Part shown: in pieces, positions 9,116 through 18,292 of the stretch
How the letters are laid out: every line of letters starts with the position of its first letter
Position numbering within the stretch: position 1 is the first letter of the stretch
NCBI GenBank assembly: GCA_963700705.1
Contig: CAVOYQ010000006.1
Coordinates: 124,001 to 188,000 of the forward strand
Length of the DNA: 64,000 nucleotides
Reading direction: 5' to 3'
Source: JAHEFT01 sp963700705
GTDB taxonomy: Bacteria; Pseudomonadota; Gammaproteobacteria; Xanthomonadales; SZUA-36
Program-made: the position numbers and the translations under genes
Notes under the pieces: generated by a model
What the model was told of the DNA's origin: nothing
Database searches by the model: none
The model's input: the letters and a program-made list of their open reading frames with translations, nothing else

Positions 9116-10431
9116 ATGACCACACGGAAAGTCACGAGTTCCCACCACCCGCCTCGGCCGCCTGTTCCGGATCGGCTTCGCGGCCGGTGAAATGGCAGTG
9201 GGCGGTGTTGCCGAGGGGGTCCGGCGCCTGACCGGGGTGACACCGGAAGACGCCGTCAACATGTTCCTGACCGCAGCCAACGCCCAGAAACTGGCCAAGC
9301 GGCTGGCCGGCATGCGGGGCGCAGCGATGAAAATGGGCCAGATCCTTTCGATGGAAGGCGTCGATATCCTGCCCGCGGAATTTTCCGATGCGCTCGCCAT
9401 TCTGCGGGACTCCGCCAACACCATGCCCGATTCCCAGATTCGCCGCGTCTTGGGGCGCGAGTACGGCAAGGGCTGGGAGGCGAAATTCAGGCATTTCGAC
9501 TATGAACCGATCGCCGCCGCTTCGATCGGACAGGTCCACCGCGTGACGGCGAAGAACGGCCGTGACCTGGCACTGAAAATCCAGTACCCCGGCGTGGCGA
9601 AAAGCATCAACAGCGATGTCGACAACATGGCCATGTTCCTGCGCATCGCCAAGCATCCTGCCCGTCACGGTGGACGTCAGTGGCATCGTGGCTGAAACCA
9701 AGCGGCAGTTGAAACAGGAAGCGGACTACATCATCGAGGCCAATTACCTGCGCGACTACCGGAAACTGGTCAGCAAAGACGACCGCTATGTCGTTCCCAG
9801 GGTGCACGACGACCTGACGACGAAACGGATACTCGCGATGGATTACGTCGAGGGTGAACCGCTCGAAGCGCTGGGAGAACCCGGCGTCGCCCAGGAATTG
9901 AGAGACGATGCCGGCACCCTGCTCCAGGAACTGATGTTCCGCGAACTGTTCGAGTTCGGCACCATGCAGAGCGACCCCAATTTTGCCAATTACCGGTACC
10001 AGCCGGAAAACCGCCGGATCGTGTTGCTGGATTTTGGATCCACGGTCACTTTTACCAGGGAATTCACTTCCCGTTACGGTGAAATTTCACGCGCGCTGAT
10101 CGAAGAAAACGAGGGTGCTGTCCGGCACTACGCGGAGCAGATCGGCTACCTCCATCCCGACGACAGCCCGGAGCACGCGGGCCGCCTGCTCAAAATGATA
10201 AGAATTATCTGTGAGCCCATCCGCTACGACGGCATCTACGATTTCGGCGCTTCGGACCTGGCCGCTCGGGCCCGCGAAGCCGGTTTCGAAATGATCTGGA
10301 ACAGCGCCGGGGAACTGCGGGCGCCACCGCCGGAAACGGTGTTCCTGCACCGCAAGCTGATCGGGTCGTTTATGCTCTGCGCGCGGATCAAGGCACGCGT
10401 TAACGTCAAGGAGCTGATTACCCGCATCTGA
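9116..10431 (+). CDS. ABC1/AarF (UbiB-like) atypical kinase, frameshifted
   Basis: Member of the ADCK/UbiB atypical protein-kinase-like family, usually linked to ubiquinone metabolism or lipid homeostasis. Hallmarks are the KxGQ motif (KMGQILSMEG), the alanine-rich loop AAASIGQVHRV replacing a normal glycine-rich loop, the EADY lysine-contact region and LLDFGSTV as the DFG motif. The main frames are about 9147-9660 and 9660-10431, with a break near 9650. The ATG at 9116 (MTTRKVTSS) fits the family N-terminus but needs a second indel near 9140 to join TRLGRLFRIGF; the alternative start is ATG 9192. It follows the phosphodiesterase by 16 bp. The catalytic-loop region reads QSDPNFANY. The target is unknown. 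Confidence 0.83.
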
Positions 10432-10443
10432 CCTGAGAGATTC

Positions 10444-10491
10444 GGGGTCAGAGTAAAGGCCAGAGTGCACTCTGGCCTTTACTCTGACCCC
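10444..10491. repeat. Perfect 48-bp palindrome with GGGGTCAGAGTAAAGG arms (copy 1)
   Basis: The sequence equals its own reverse complement over 48 bp: outer arms GGGGTCAGAGTAAAGG, inner CCAGAG and centre TGCA. It lies between the convergent ABC1 kinase and MttB-like genes, ending immediately before the latter's stop codon. There is no T-tract, so it is not a standard intrinsic terminator. A relative with the same 16-bp outer arms occurs at 47295-47347. Confidence 0.85.
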
Positions 10492-12012
10492 TTATCTCCG
10501 GCGGCGGTTCTGGCGGCGGCCGGCGCCGGACCCGGCTCGCGCCGCCGCATCAGGCGGTGGCGGCAACTCAGGCAGTTTTTCCTGTGACTTCAGCCCGGAC
10601 CGGATGATATCCCGCATGGCGGCGTCGATGGCCGGGTCAGTCTCAAACGGCTGATACCTGGACAGCCGTTCTTCCACCTGCCGGCAGGCGCGCTCAATAA
10701 GCGTCGGCGGCGCGGTGGTCAACGCGGTATCCCGGGTGGTCCGGTCGATCACCGGATCGGTCAGGTAGAGTTCCTGCGGCCAGTGGTCCAGTGTCTGCTG
10801 GGCCGTGATCAGGTGGCCCTGGTTCACCAGGTGGTCCACCAGGTGACCGCTTGGCAGGTCGTCGAGGATCCTGATCTCGCGACAGAAATGCAGAGCCTGC
10901 CCGCACACCTCGTTATCGAACACGAGCTTGGGCAGGCTGAAGGTCAGCACGAAATCCAGCATGCCGGGGCCGGCCACGGAATTGACGCCGGCCAGCGCCG
11001 CCAGCAGCGCGCTGCTGAACGATTCACCGCCGGCCTGGGCATCGAGTTCCTTGCCGTCGCTCAGGGCCATGTAAGCCTGGGAAGGCAGGCCCAGGTACTT
11101 GGCGATCGCCACGTAAGCCACGTCCAGGTGCTGCGCCTCGATGGCGGCCATCGGTGAACTCGCCGCCTTCATGTGGAAAGTCGCCGGGGCGCCGCCGAAC
11201 AGGACCGGGTGTCCCGGGCGGATGATCTGCGCCATGGTCAGGCCGGTCAGCACGTCGACGCAATGAAACACCAGCGCACCGACCAGCGTGACCGGTGCGA
11301 TCAGGCCCATCAGCGTGACCGGTACGATTTCGACCGGTATACCGGCTTCCACGCAATCCAGCAGGTTCTGGCAGGAATCCTCGCCGTAACGGAAGTTCCC
11401 GGTGGCCGTGATCGTGAACACCGAAATCGGCCTGGCAGCGAGGTCGGCCGCGTCCCGGCGGAACATCTGCAGCAGGCTGACCAGCCGCGGGATACCGTGT
11501 TCGCTGAAGGCGCCGGAGGCAACCGGCCGCTTCGAATTGATCAGCGACATGTACAGGCGCCAGGCGTCGGAAACCTGGGGCTCGATGTCCTTGTTGGTGG
11601 AAAATGCCGTGGCCAGGTAGCCGATGTGCTCCAGGCCGTCGGCCAGGCGCACGTATTCGACAAAGTCGGTGGAGTTGGCCAGGCGGGTTTTGCCGCTGCG
11701 ATGATCCAGGATTTTCAGGCCGCTGGAACCGGGTACGAAATTGACGTTGTAGCCGCCCAATTCTGCATGCGGATTCCCATCCCGGTCGTACAGCGTGAAA
11801 GACTCCGGCGCCGTTTCAATCGCGCGATCAACGACATCGCGGGGGAAAAAAATCCGCTTGCCGCCAGCATCGGTCTTCAGGCCATGATCGAGCAGGCGCT
11901 GGCGCATGCTCGCGCCGCGAATCTCCATGCCGGTTTCGGCCATGATGCGCTTGGCCTCGTCCAGTATCCGGACGATCATTTCCTCGCTGAGAACATTCAG
12001 TGTGGGCCGCAT
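10492..12012 (-). CDS. Trimethylamine methyltransferase (MttB) family protein, non-pyrrolysine type
   Basis: Corrinoid-dependent methyltransferase fold related to MttB and glycine-betaine MtgB, transferring a methyl group from a quaternary or tertiary amine to a corrinoid protein. The frame reaches 12096, but MRPTLNVLSEEM at 12012 is the natural start (AGGAA upstream), giving 506 residues. Family stretches are FVPGSSGLKILDHRSG, ATGNFRYGEDSCQN and GGESFSSALLAALAG. The reading frame is continuous with no internal amber codon, so this is not a pyrrolysine enzyme. The arginine-rich tail (GRRQNRRRR) is unusual. No corrinoid protein, RamA-like activator or second methyltransferase is next to it, so substrate and partner are unknown. 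Confidence 0.8.
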   Translation of the reverse strand: MRPTLNVLSEEMIVRILDEAKRIMAETGMEIRGASMRQRLLDHGLKTDAGGKRIFFPRDVVDRAIETAPESFTLYDRDGNPHAELGGYNVNFVPGSSGLKILDHRSGKTRLANSTDFVEYVRLADGLEHIGYLATAFSTNKDIEPQVSDAWRLYMSLINSKRPVASGAFSEHGIPRLVSLLQMFRRDAADLAARPISVFTITATGNFRYGEDSCQNLLDCVEAGIPVEIVPVTLMGLIAPVTLVGALVFHCVDVLTGLTMAQIIRPGHPVLFGGAPATFHMKAASSPMAAIEAQHLDVAYVAIAKYLGLPSQAYMALSDGKELDAQAGGESFSSALLAALAGVNSVAGPGMLDFVLTFSLPKLVFDNEVCGQALHFCREIRILDDLPSGHLVDHLVNQGHLITAQQTLDHWPQELYLTDPVIDRTTRDTALTTAPPTLIERACRQVEERLSRYQPFETDPAIDAAMRDIIRSGLKSQEKLPELPPPPDAAARAGSGAGRRQNRRRR

Positions 12013-12122
12013 TTCAGAATTCCTGTCTGGTGGAGTTTCCCGTGCAGCTTGCGCTCCGGGAGGAAAATCATAACAGCACGCGAGTTGCCCTGGCACGGGA
12101 CACCGGTCAGGTAATCGTCACT

Positions 12123-12153
12123 TGTATTTAATTAATTGTTTAATTAATATAAT
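12123..12153 (+). promoter_or_regulatory. Candidate TetR operator overlapping a -10 box
   Basis: Two copies of TTTAATTAAT (12127-12136 and 12139-12148) at 12-bp spacing, each containing the palindrome TTAATTAA, run into a perfect TATAAT (12148-12153). TTGTAT at 12123 is a possible -35 with a long 19-bp spacer. The regulator gene starts 60 bp downstream, so autorepression is likely. The run stands out as AT-rich against its surroundings. Confidence 0.5.
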
Positions 12154-12182
12154 CATCCCAAGGCAATCAATCAAAGGAAAAG

Positions 12183-12209
12183 AATCGCGGCCGGGGGCCG
12201 CTCCTACAG
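12183..12209. repeat. Single REP unit in the TetR leader (copy 4)
   Basis: TCGCGGCCGGGGGCCGCTCCTAC forms a short GC-rich hairpin (GCGGCC/GGCCGC) ending in the CGCTCCTAC REP terminus. It sits between the putative promoter and the ATG of the TetR gene, so it would be in the 5' leader. Only one unit of the pair is present. Confidence 0.55.
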
Positions 12210-12212
12210 AAC

Positions 12213-12858
12213 ATGTCATCCTCGAACGCTGAAAAAAGCAGGCCCCAGGGTCGTCCGCCGAAAGAGGATTCCGCCGACATCCGGCAGCAGATCATGGACG
12301 CCGCCGTGGACCTGTTTGCCGGCCAGGGTTATGCGGCGACCGCCGGTTCGGGAAATCGCCGACCGTGTTGGCGTCAATCCGGCCATGATCCACTACTACT
12401 TCGGCAGCAAGGAAGCCCTGCTGCATGCCGCGCTGGAACAGGCGCTGGAGCCGTTGGCCGAGGCGGTGGCCGCGATGCAGAAAAAGCAGGAGGCTCCGGT
12501 GCAGGACATCGTTTCCCTGATCCTCGGCGCTTTCGCCCGTAAGCCCAACCTGCCCATACTGATGGCGCGTGAAGTGCTGCTGCCCGGCGGAGCCGTGCAG
12601 GCGCATTTCATCGAACATTTCGCGCCGCGACTGGGTGGCGCACTGCCGCAATTGCTGGCAGGAGAACAGCGTGAAGGCCGCCTTCGAGCCGACCTGGACC
12701 CACGGCTGACGGCACAGGCGCTGTTCGGCCTGTGCGTGTTTCCATTCATCAGCCGTAGCCTGGCCGAACCGGTCCTGGGAATTTCCTACGATGAAAAAGG
12801 TATCCGGAAAATCGAACAGAACATCAAGGAACTGCTGCAAAGAGGATTCTATCCCGTG
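12213..12858 (+). CDS. TetR/AcrR family regulator, one frameshift
   Basis: First gene of an export operon. The N-terminal DNA-binding part RQQIMDAAVDLFAGQGYAAT continues, after a frame break at about 12340-12347, with VREIADRVGVNPAMIHYYF, the TetR recognition helix. The C-terminal ligand domain follows to about residue 210. In the second frame there is no stop before the downstream lipoprotein GTG at 12856. One frame over, the last codons would end on TGA overlapping that GTG, so either a second indel exists or the two products are fused. By order of genes it resembles the CecR-type regulator of ybhGFSR. Effector unknown. Confidence 0.75.
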
Positions 12859-13822
12859 AACGCTGCAAAAAAACCGGCCATTTTCGTGCTGCTTTGCCTG
12901 CCATTGATACTTGGCGCCTGTGACCGTGGCGAAACCACGTACATGGTCGGGACCCTGGAGCGTGACCGTATTGACGTGGTGGTCGAAAGCAACGAGCCGA
13001 TCATTTCCATCCAGGCCGCCGACGGCCAGGTGGTCGAAGCCGGCGACCTGATCCTCGAGCAGGACCCTGCCCGGGCACGAGGCGCGACTGGCGCAGCAAA
13101 CCGCCCTGCGCGACCAGGCGGCAGCACGTCTTGCCGAACTGCAACGCGGGCCACGCGAAGAATCCATCCGTGAAGCCAGGGCGAAACTCGAAGCCAGCAG
13201 GTTGCGTGAAGAAAACGCACTCGCCAACTACAACGGACCCGTGAGGTCTTTGAAAAGAAATTGTCCAGCCAGGACGCGCCTGGATCGGGATGAAACCGTA
13301 TACAAGACCGCTGTCGCCCAGGTCAAGGCCGATACCGAGGCTCTTGCGCGGCTTACTGAACGGAACCACCATCGAGGAACTCGACCAGGCCATTGCCGCG
13401 CGTCGAGGCCGCGGACGCCCTGGTGCGCCAGGCCCAACTGGACCTCGATCGAACCCGGGTTTACGCCCCCGTTTCGGGGGTGGTCGACAAGGTGCTTTAC
13501 CGGGTGGGCGAACGCCCTGCTCCCGGCACCACGATCGCCATCGTGCTGGACAGTTCAAGAACCTACGCCCGCGTCTATGTCCCGGAAAACCTGAGAACCC
13601 GCGTCACACCGGGCACCCGCATCACCATCCGGGTCGACGGCGAAACCAGTGACTTTTCCGGCACGGTTCGATGGGTTTCGGCCGACGCGACCTTTACGCC
13701 TTATTTCGCCCTGACCGAACACGACCGGTCGAGATTGAGCTTCCTGTCGGAAATCGATGTCCCCGATGCCGCCAGACCTGCCCGCCGGCGTTCCCCTCCA
13801 GGCGGATTTCCCGGGCGAATAA
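12856..13822 (+). CDS. HlyD-family membrane fusion lipoprotein (YbhG/YhiI-like), several frameshifts
   Basis: Periplasmic adaptor for the downstream ABC exporter. The GTG start has AGAGGA nine bases upstream and gives MNAAKKPAIFVLLCLPL followed by the lipobox LGAC, so it is a predicted lipoprotein. Then come the biotinyl-lipoyl half (VVESNEPIISIQAADGQVV), a coiled-coil hairpin (LAQQTALRDQAAARLAEL and following), the second lipoyl half (YAPVSGVVDKVLYRVGE) and a beta-barrel to the TAA at 13820. At least four frame changes are needed (about 13075, 13240-13280, 13360-13395, 13775). In one frame the end reads straight into the ATPase, but restoring LPAGVPLQADFPGE restores a proper stop 2 bp before the ATPase ATG. 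Confidence 0.75.
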
Positions 13823-13824
13823 GG

Positions 13825-14793
13825 ATGATCCCGGATTCCACCCAACCCGGCCTGGCCATCCAGGCGCGGGGACTGACCAAGGACTTCGGCAACGTCGTCG
13901 CGGTCAACAATCTGGATCTCGATATTCCGCGCGGCCGGATTTATGGCTTTCTGGGCCCCAACGGTTCCGGAAAATCCACCTGTATCCGGATGCTGTGCGG
14001 CCTGCTGACACCAACGGCCGGTGATATCCATGTGCTCGGGCTGGAAATCCCGAAACAAGCCGAGGAACTGCGCCGCAAAGTCGGTTACATGACCCAGAAA
14101 TTCTCGCTGTTTGAAGACCTGACGGTTTCTGAAAACCTGACTTTCATCGCCAACATTTACACCTTGACGCGGCCTGAACAGAACACCCGGATCCCCGCCG
14201 CCGTGGAACGCTACGAACTCGGGCGCCTGCTGAAGCAGCGCGCCGGCACCCTCAGCGGCGGCCAGAAACAACGACTGGCGCTGGCTGCCGCCACGCTGCA
14301 CGAACCCGAGTTGCTGTTTCTCGACGAACCGACCTCGGCCGTCGACCCGGAAAACCGCCGCGCTTTCTGGGAGAGCCTGTTCGACCTGATCGCCGAGGGC
14401 ACGACCATCCTGGTGTCAACCCATTACATGGATGAAGCGGAACGCTGCCATGCGTTGGCGATCCTGGACCTTGGATCGCTGGTTGCCGCGGGCACCCCGG
14501 ATGAACTGTCCGACGGGATCGAAGCATCGGTGCTGGTGATCGAAGCCGACCAGCCGCGCAAAATTGCCCGTTTCCTGGAAACACAGGAATTTGTTCACAG
14601 CACCGCGCAGATCGGCAACACGCTGCGCGTGATGGTTGACCGGGAAGTACCGGATCCGACAGCACTCGTGAGCCAGGTCATCCGGGCTGCCGGCCTCGAA
14701 ATGGAATCCTGTAAAAAAGTCCGGCCCAGCCTCGAGGACGTATTCGTAGCTTCCACGCAGGCGCGTAAGGCTGCCAGGGATCATAAAGAATGA
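13825..14793 (+). CDS. ABC transporter ATP-binding protein (YbhF/CcmA-like)
   Basis: Drives an ABC-2 type exporter. In 322 residues it shows Walker A GPNGSGKST, the Q-loop in YMTQKFSLFEDL, signature LSGGQKQRLALA, Walker B LLFLDEPTSAVDP and the H-loop STHYMDE, followed by a C-terminal extension of about 90 residues typical of drug or polysaccharide exporters of this class. ATG at 13825 is chosen because it follows the repaired stop of the adaptor. The end overlaps the permease ATG by 4 bp, indicating translational coupling. Unlike E. coli YbhF it has only one nucleotide-binding domain. Confidence 0.93.
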   Translation: MIPDSTQPGLAIQARGLTKDFGNVVAVNNLDLDIPRGRIYGFLGPNGSGKSTCIRMLCGLLTPTAGDIHVLGLEIPKQAEELRRKVGYMTQKFSLFEDLTVSENLTFIANIYTLTRPEQNTRIPAAVERYELGRLLKQRAGTLSGGQKQRLALAAATLHEPELLFLDEPTSAVDPENRRAFWESLFDLIAEGTTILVSTHYMDEAERCHALAILDLGSLVAAGTPDELSDGIEASVLVIEADQPRKIARFLETQEFVHSTAQIGNTLRVMVDREVPDPTALVSQVIRAAGLEMESCKKVRPSLEDVFVASTQARKAARDHKE

Positions 14794-15877
14794 AATCTCT
14801 GCAGCGCATCTTCGCCATCGTCATGAAGGAGCTTCGCCAGTTGTCGCGCGACCGGCTGACCTTCGGCATGATCATCGGCATCCCGGCCATCCAGTTACTG
14901 ATGTTCGGATTTGCGATCAACATGGACGTGCGCCATCTGTCAGCCGCGGTAGCCGACTATTCCAATTCGGCTGCTTCACGGCAGATCGTCATGGACATGG
15001 CCCAGACCCAGGTCATTGACATCAACTACCAGGCCAGCGGAGTCGAGGAACTCGAATCGCTGATGCGGCAGGGAAAAATCGTGGTGGGGATCTACATCCC
15101 GCCCGACTTCGAACGCCGCCTGCAGCAACCGGAACGGTCCGCCATCCAGTTGCTGATCGACGGGTCCGATACCGTGGTGCAAGGCGCGGTCACCGGGATC
15201 ACCAGGGCCAGCAGAACCTCGCCCTACACCGACAAGCCTCCCCTCATGGAAGTCCGGACTTACTTCAACCCGGAACGCCGTTCACCGGTCAACACCGTCC
15301 CCGGCCTGATCGGTGTGATCCTGACCATGACCATGACCCTGTTTACTGCCGTGGCCATCGTCCGGGAGCGTGAGCGCGGTAACCTGGAATTACTGATCAC
15401 CACGCCCGTAAAGTCCTGGGAACTGATGCTGGCGAAGATATTGCCGTACGTGTTTATCGGTTTGATCCAGGTCAGCGTGGTGCTGGCGCTGGGGGTTCCG
15501 CTGTTTGACGTGCCGATACGCGGCTCCTTGTTCGACGTCTACCGGCTGTGCCTGATGTTCATCGTTGCGAACCTGGCGCTGGGACTGGTGGCTTCCACGT
15601 TCGCGCAAACCCAGTTCCAGGCCATGCAGATGACCTTTTTCTTTATTTTGCCGTCCATCCTGCTTTCCGGATTCATGTTTCCATTCGACGGCATGCCCAA
15701 ACCCGCGCAATGGATCGCTGAAATCCTGCCGATGACACATTTCATGCGATTGATACGCGGCGTGGTGTTGCGGGGCGCGAGTCTGCCGGAGTTGTCGGTG
15801 AAATCGTGATCCTGGCCGGATTCATCCTGGTCGCCATGACCATCGCGGTGCTGCGCTTCAATAAAACGCTGGATTGA
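14790..15877 (+). CDS. ABC-2 type permease (YbhS/YbhR-like), frameshift at C-terminus
   Basis: Membrane subunit of the exporter. An N-terminal helix (IPAIQLLMFGFAINMDV), a large periplasmic domain (about 50-170), then helices around VPGLIGVILTMTMTLF, ILPYVFIGLIQVSVVLALG, LMFIVANLALGLVAS and FFFILPSILLSGFMF. The current frame stops at 15809, but one frame over the sequence continues with EIVILAGFILVAMTIAVLRF and ends at 15877, supplying the expected last helix, so an indel near 15798-15803 is likely. Only one permease gene is present, so it would act as a homodimer. The substrate is unknown; relatives export drugs or toxic organics. Confidence 0.88.
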
Positions 15878-15881
15878 TCTA

Positions 15882-15944
15882 TTCGCGATTGAAATCGCTC
15901 CTACATTTAAACCAGCGTAGGAGCGGATTCATCCGCGAATAATC
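15882..15944. repeat. REP-type palindromic pair (copy 5)
   Basis: Units ATTCGCGATTGAAATCGCTCCTAC and GTAGGAGCGGATTCATCCGCGAAT back to back in the gap between the convergent permease and gcvR genes. The gcvR stop codon touches its right end. Confidence 0.8.
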
Positions 15945-16461
15945 ACGTCTCCAGTTCGATATCCACCATCAGTTCGTTGGCCAGGTCTTCGAGTTTTTCC
16001 TGCAGCTTGTCCATATCGGTGCCTTCCGGGATGAAGATCTGCGCCTGGGCCATGAACAGGCTTTCACCCGACATGGACGCGCTCTGAACCGTGGTTTCCA
16101 GTTCCTTCACATTGATCCCGAAATCGGCCAGCACCTCGGTGATTTCGTGCACGATACCCGGCCGGTCCTGGCCGACGAACTCGATGGAGTGTTCCCGCGC
16201 TGAATCGTCCACGGGCGCCTCGTCGCTGAGTTGCGCCAGGATCTGCATGCCGCGTGACTCGAGCGCCTTGAGTCCGGCGAAAAATGCTTCGACGTTGTCC
16301 GCGGGAAGCTGGACCAGCAGAATCCCGGCGAACTTGCCGGCCAGTGACATCATGCTGCTCTCGGCCCAATTGCCACCGTTGTCGGCAATCACCTCGGACA
16401 ATTCCTCGACGATACCGGGATGGTCGTCACTGACGACGGTAATTACGATCGAGGTGTTCAT
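15943..16461 (-). CDS. gcvR: Tandem-ACT protein, glycine cleavage repressor-like (GcvR)
   Basis: A 172-residue protein made of two ACT domains: one starting VITVVSDDHPGIVEELSEVI, the second SIEFVGQDRPGIVHEITEVL. This is the architecture and length of GcvR, which lacks its own DNA-binding domain and restrains GcvA on glycine cleavage genes. No gcvA, gcvTHP or bcp gene is adjacent, so the gene name is by family only; other double-ACT proteins of unknown role are possible. It is monocistronic by layout, with an intrinsic terminator of the next gene upstream. Confidence 0.8.
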   Translation of the reverse strand: MNTSIVITVVSDDHPGIVEELSEVIADNGGNWAESSMMSLAGKFAGILLVQLPADNVEAFFAGLKALESRGMQILAQLSDEAPVDDSAREHSIEFVGQDRPGIVHEITEVLADFGINVKELETTVQSASMSGESLFMAQAQIFIPEGTDMDKLQEKLEDLANELMVDIELET

Positions 16462-16508
16462 GATTCAACTCCGGTTCAAAATTGAGATCAGTGAATGATA
16501 CGGATCGC

Positions 16509-16537
16509 AAAAAAAGGGCGGCGCATAAGCGCCGCCC
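16509..16537 (-). terminator. Intrinsic terminator of sulfatase 1
   Basis: On the minus strand, a 9-bp GC-rich stem GGGCGGCGC/GCGCCGCCC with a 4-base loop (16516-16537) is followed by seven T residues (16509-16515). It lies about 35 bp beyond the sulfatase stop codon. A textbook Rho-independent terminator. Confidence 0.9.
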
Positions 16538-16570
16538 TCTTCCACCGGTCCAGTAAGCCAGGCTGGTCAA

Positions 16571-18111
16571 TTAAATCTTTACTTGTCGCCCGCAGCCTTC
16601 GGTTATCGATTCCATCACGCGATCCAGGTTGAAGCTGCCGGGTTTCTGGCGTGGCGGAAACTCGCGGAAGCTCTGCAGCCATTGGCCGACATAGGCGCCG
16701 GCGGGCGCGAACACGAACATGTGGTCAACCCACCACTTGTCGTAACCGATGCTTTCATCCCAGGCGAGTTCGAACGGATCCATGCGCAGGTTGGCCAGCA
16801 TGGGCGCGCGCAGTTCCGTGAACGGCTGTGTCCAGACGTCCAACCCCACGTGGTCCTGCCGCAGGAAAGTGATCTTCCAGTTGTTGTAGCGCAACGCCGC
16901 GACATTGCCGTCATCGGTCCAGTAAAGGAACTCGTGGCGCGGCCACTCGGCCTCACCCCTGAATGCCGGCCCCAGGTCGTAACCATCCAGGTGAACCTTG
17001 TAGTTCATGCCGCCGACCTTTTTGCCTTTCAGCAAGCTCTTCTTTCACGTTGGGATCGCCTGCCGCTGCCAGCAACGTGGTCATCATGTCTTCATGTGCG
17101 CCAATGTCGTTGATGACGGTGCCGGGTTTGATGGTGCCCGGCCACTTGATGGCGGTCGGCACACGGAAACCGCCTTCCCATTGCGTGGCTTTCTCGTTGC
17201 GGAACATCGTGGTGCCACCATCCGGCCAGGAGAAAAACTCCGCGCCATTGTCGGTGGAATACATGACGATGGTATTGTCTTCAACACCCAGTTCCTTGAG
17301 CTTGTCCAGCAACTGGCCGACCATCGCGTCGTGTTCGACCATGCCGTCGGCGTAAATACCGAGACCGGTCTTGCCTTCGGACTCAGGCTTGAGGTGTGTC
17401 CAGATATGCATGCGGGTGCTGTTCCACCAGACGAAGAACGGCTTGTCGGCTTTTACGGCCTCTTCCATGAAGTCCATCGCCCTGTCGGTGACTTCCTCGT
17501 CCACCGTTTCCATGCGCTTGATGGTCAGCGGACCGGTGTCTTCGATCCGGCCGTCGGCATAGGAGTGGATCACACCGCGCGGACCAAATTTCTTCTTGAA
17601 CTCCGGATCTTTCGGGTAATCAACGTGCTCCGGTTCCTGCTCTGCATTCAGGTGGTACAGGTTGCCAAGAAATTCATCGAAGCCGTGGGCGGTCGGCAGC
17701 ATCTCGTCACGGTCACCGAGGTGGTTTTTGCCGAACTGGCCGGTCATGTAACCCAGTGGCTTGAGCAGGCCGGCGATGGTCGGGTCTTCCTTCTTGCATG
17801 CCTTCCGGTGCACCGGGCAATCCGACCTTGGTCAGGCCGGTGCGCATCGGCGACTGGCCGGTGATGAACGCAGCGCGGCCGGCCGTGCAACTCTGCTGGC
17901 CGTACCAGTCGGTGAACACGGCGCCCTCTTTGGCGATGCTGTCGATATTCGGTGTTTTGTAGCCCATCATGCCCATGTTGTAGGCACTGACGTTGAACTG
18001 GCCGATGTCGTCACCCCAGATGATCAGGATGTTGGGTTTGTCGGCTGCTCCAGCTGCCTGGAAGGGCAGCAAAAGCAGTAATGCAATAAATTTAAAGACT
18101 GAAGACTTCAC
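16571..18111 (-). CDS. Secreted arylsulfatase-family hydrolase (sulfatase 1), two frameshifts
   Basis: Type I formylglycine sulfatase for sulfate esters, exported to the periplasm: the N-terminal signal peptide is MKSSVFKFIALLLLLPFQ with cleavage near AGA-AD. Metal ligands IIWGDD, the formylglycine motif CTAGR (Cys75-Arg79), GQFGKNHLGD and STDNGAE are visible. The protein is read in three pieces with breaks at about 17800 and 17025; joined, it is about 512 residues, normal for the family. It is divergent from ompW. The substrate cannot be told from sequence. Unlike sulfatase 2 near 55 kb it lacks a long C-terminal extension. Confidence 0.87.
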
Positions 18112-18292
18112 ATTTCTCTCCGGTTTTGGGTGAATTACGCGACTGAATGGTCATTATCCCAAATCCGGGCCAAAAACCACAAAACGCCCGATCAGGGCTT
18201 TACATTTTTCTGCATGACGCAAGTCAAGGTGCTACATTTAAGGAAAAATTAACATAACCCACCTGACCTTCAGGTAACAAGGAGTAGTTAGC
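18112..18292. promoter_or_regulatory. Divergent intergenic region, sulfatase 1 / ompW
   Basis: A 181-bp gap between divergent genes that must hold both promoters. The ompW ribosome-binding site AAGGAG is clear at 18279-18284. I cannot place a convincing -35/-10 pair, though an AT-rich stretch at 18228-18258 is the likely ompW promoter zone. Confidence 0.4.

Noticed and set aside
10492..12012. Pyrrolysine-containing trimethylamine methyltransferase
   Set aside because: The frame is continuous without an in-frame amber codon and no pyl genes are present.
11173..12114. A 313-codon plus-strand frame opposite the MttB-like gene
   Set aside because: Antisense shadow without family motifs.
13393..14793. 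Genuine fusion of membrane fusion protein and ABC ATPase
   Set aside because: One frame over gives LPAGVPLQADFPGE and a TAA two bases before the ATPase ATG.
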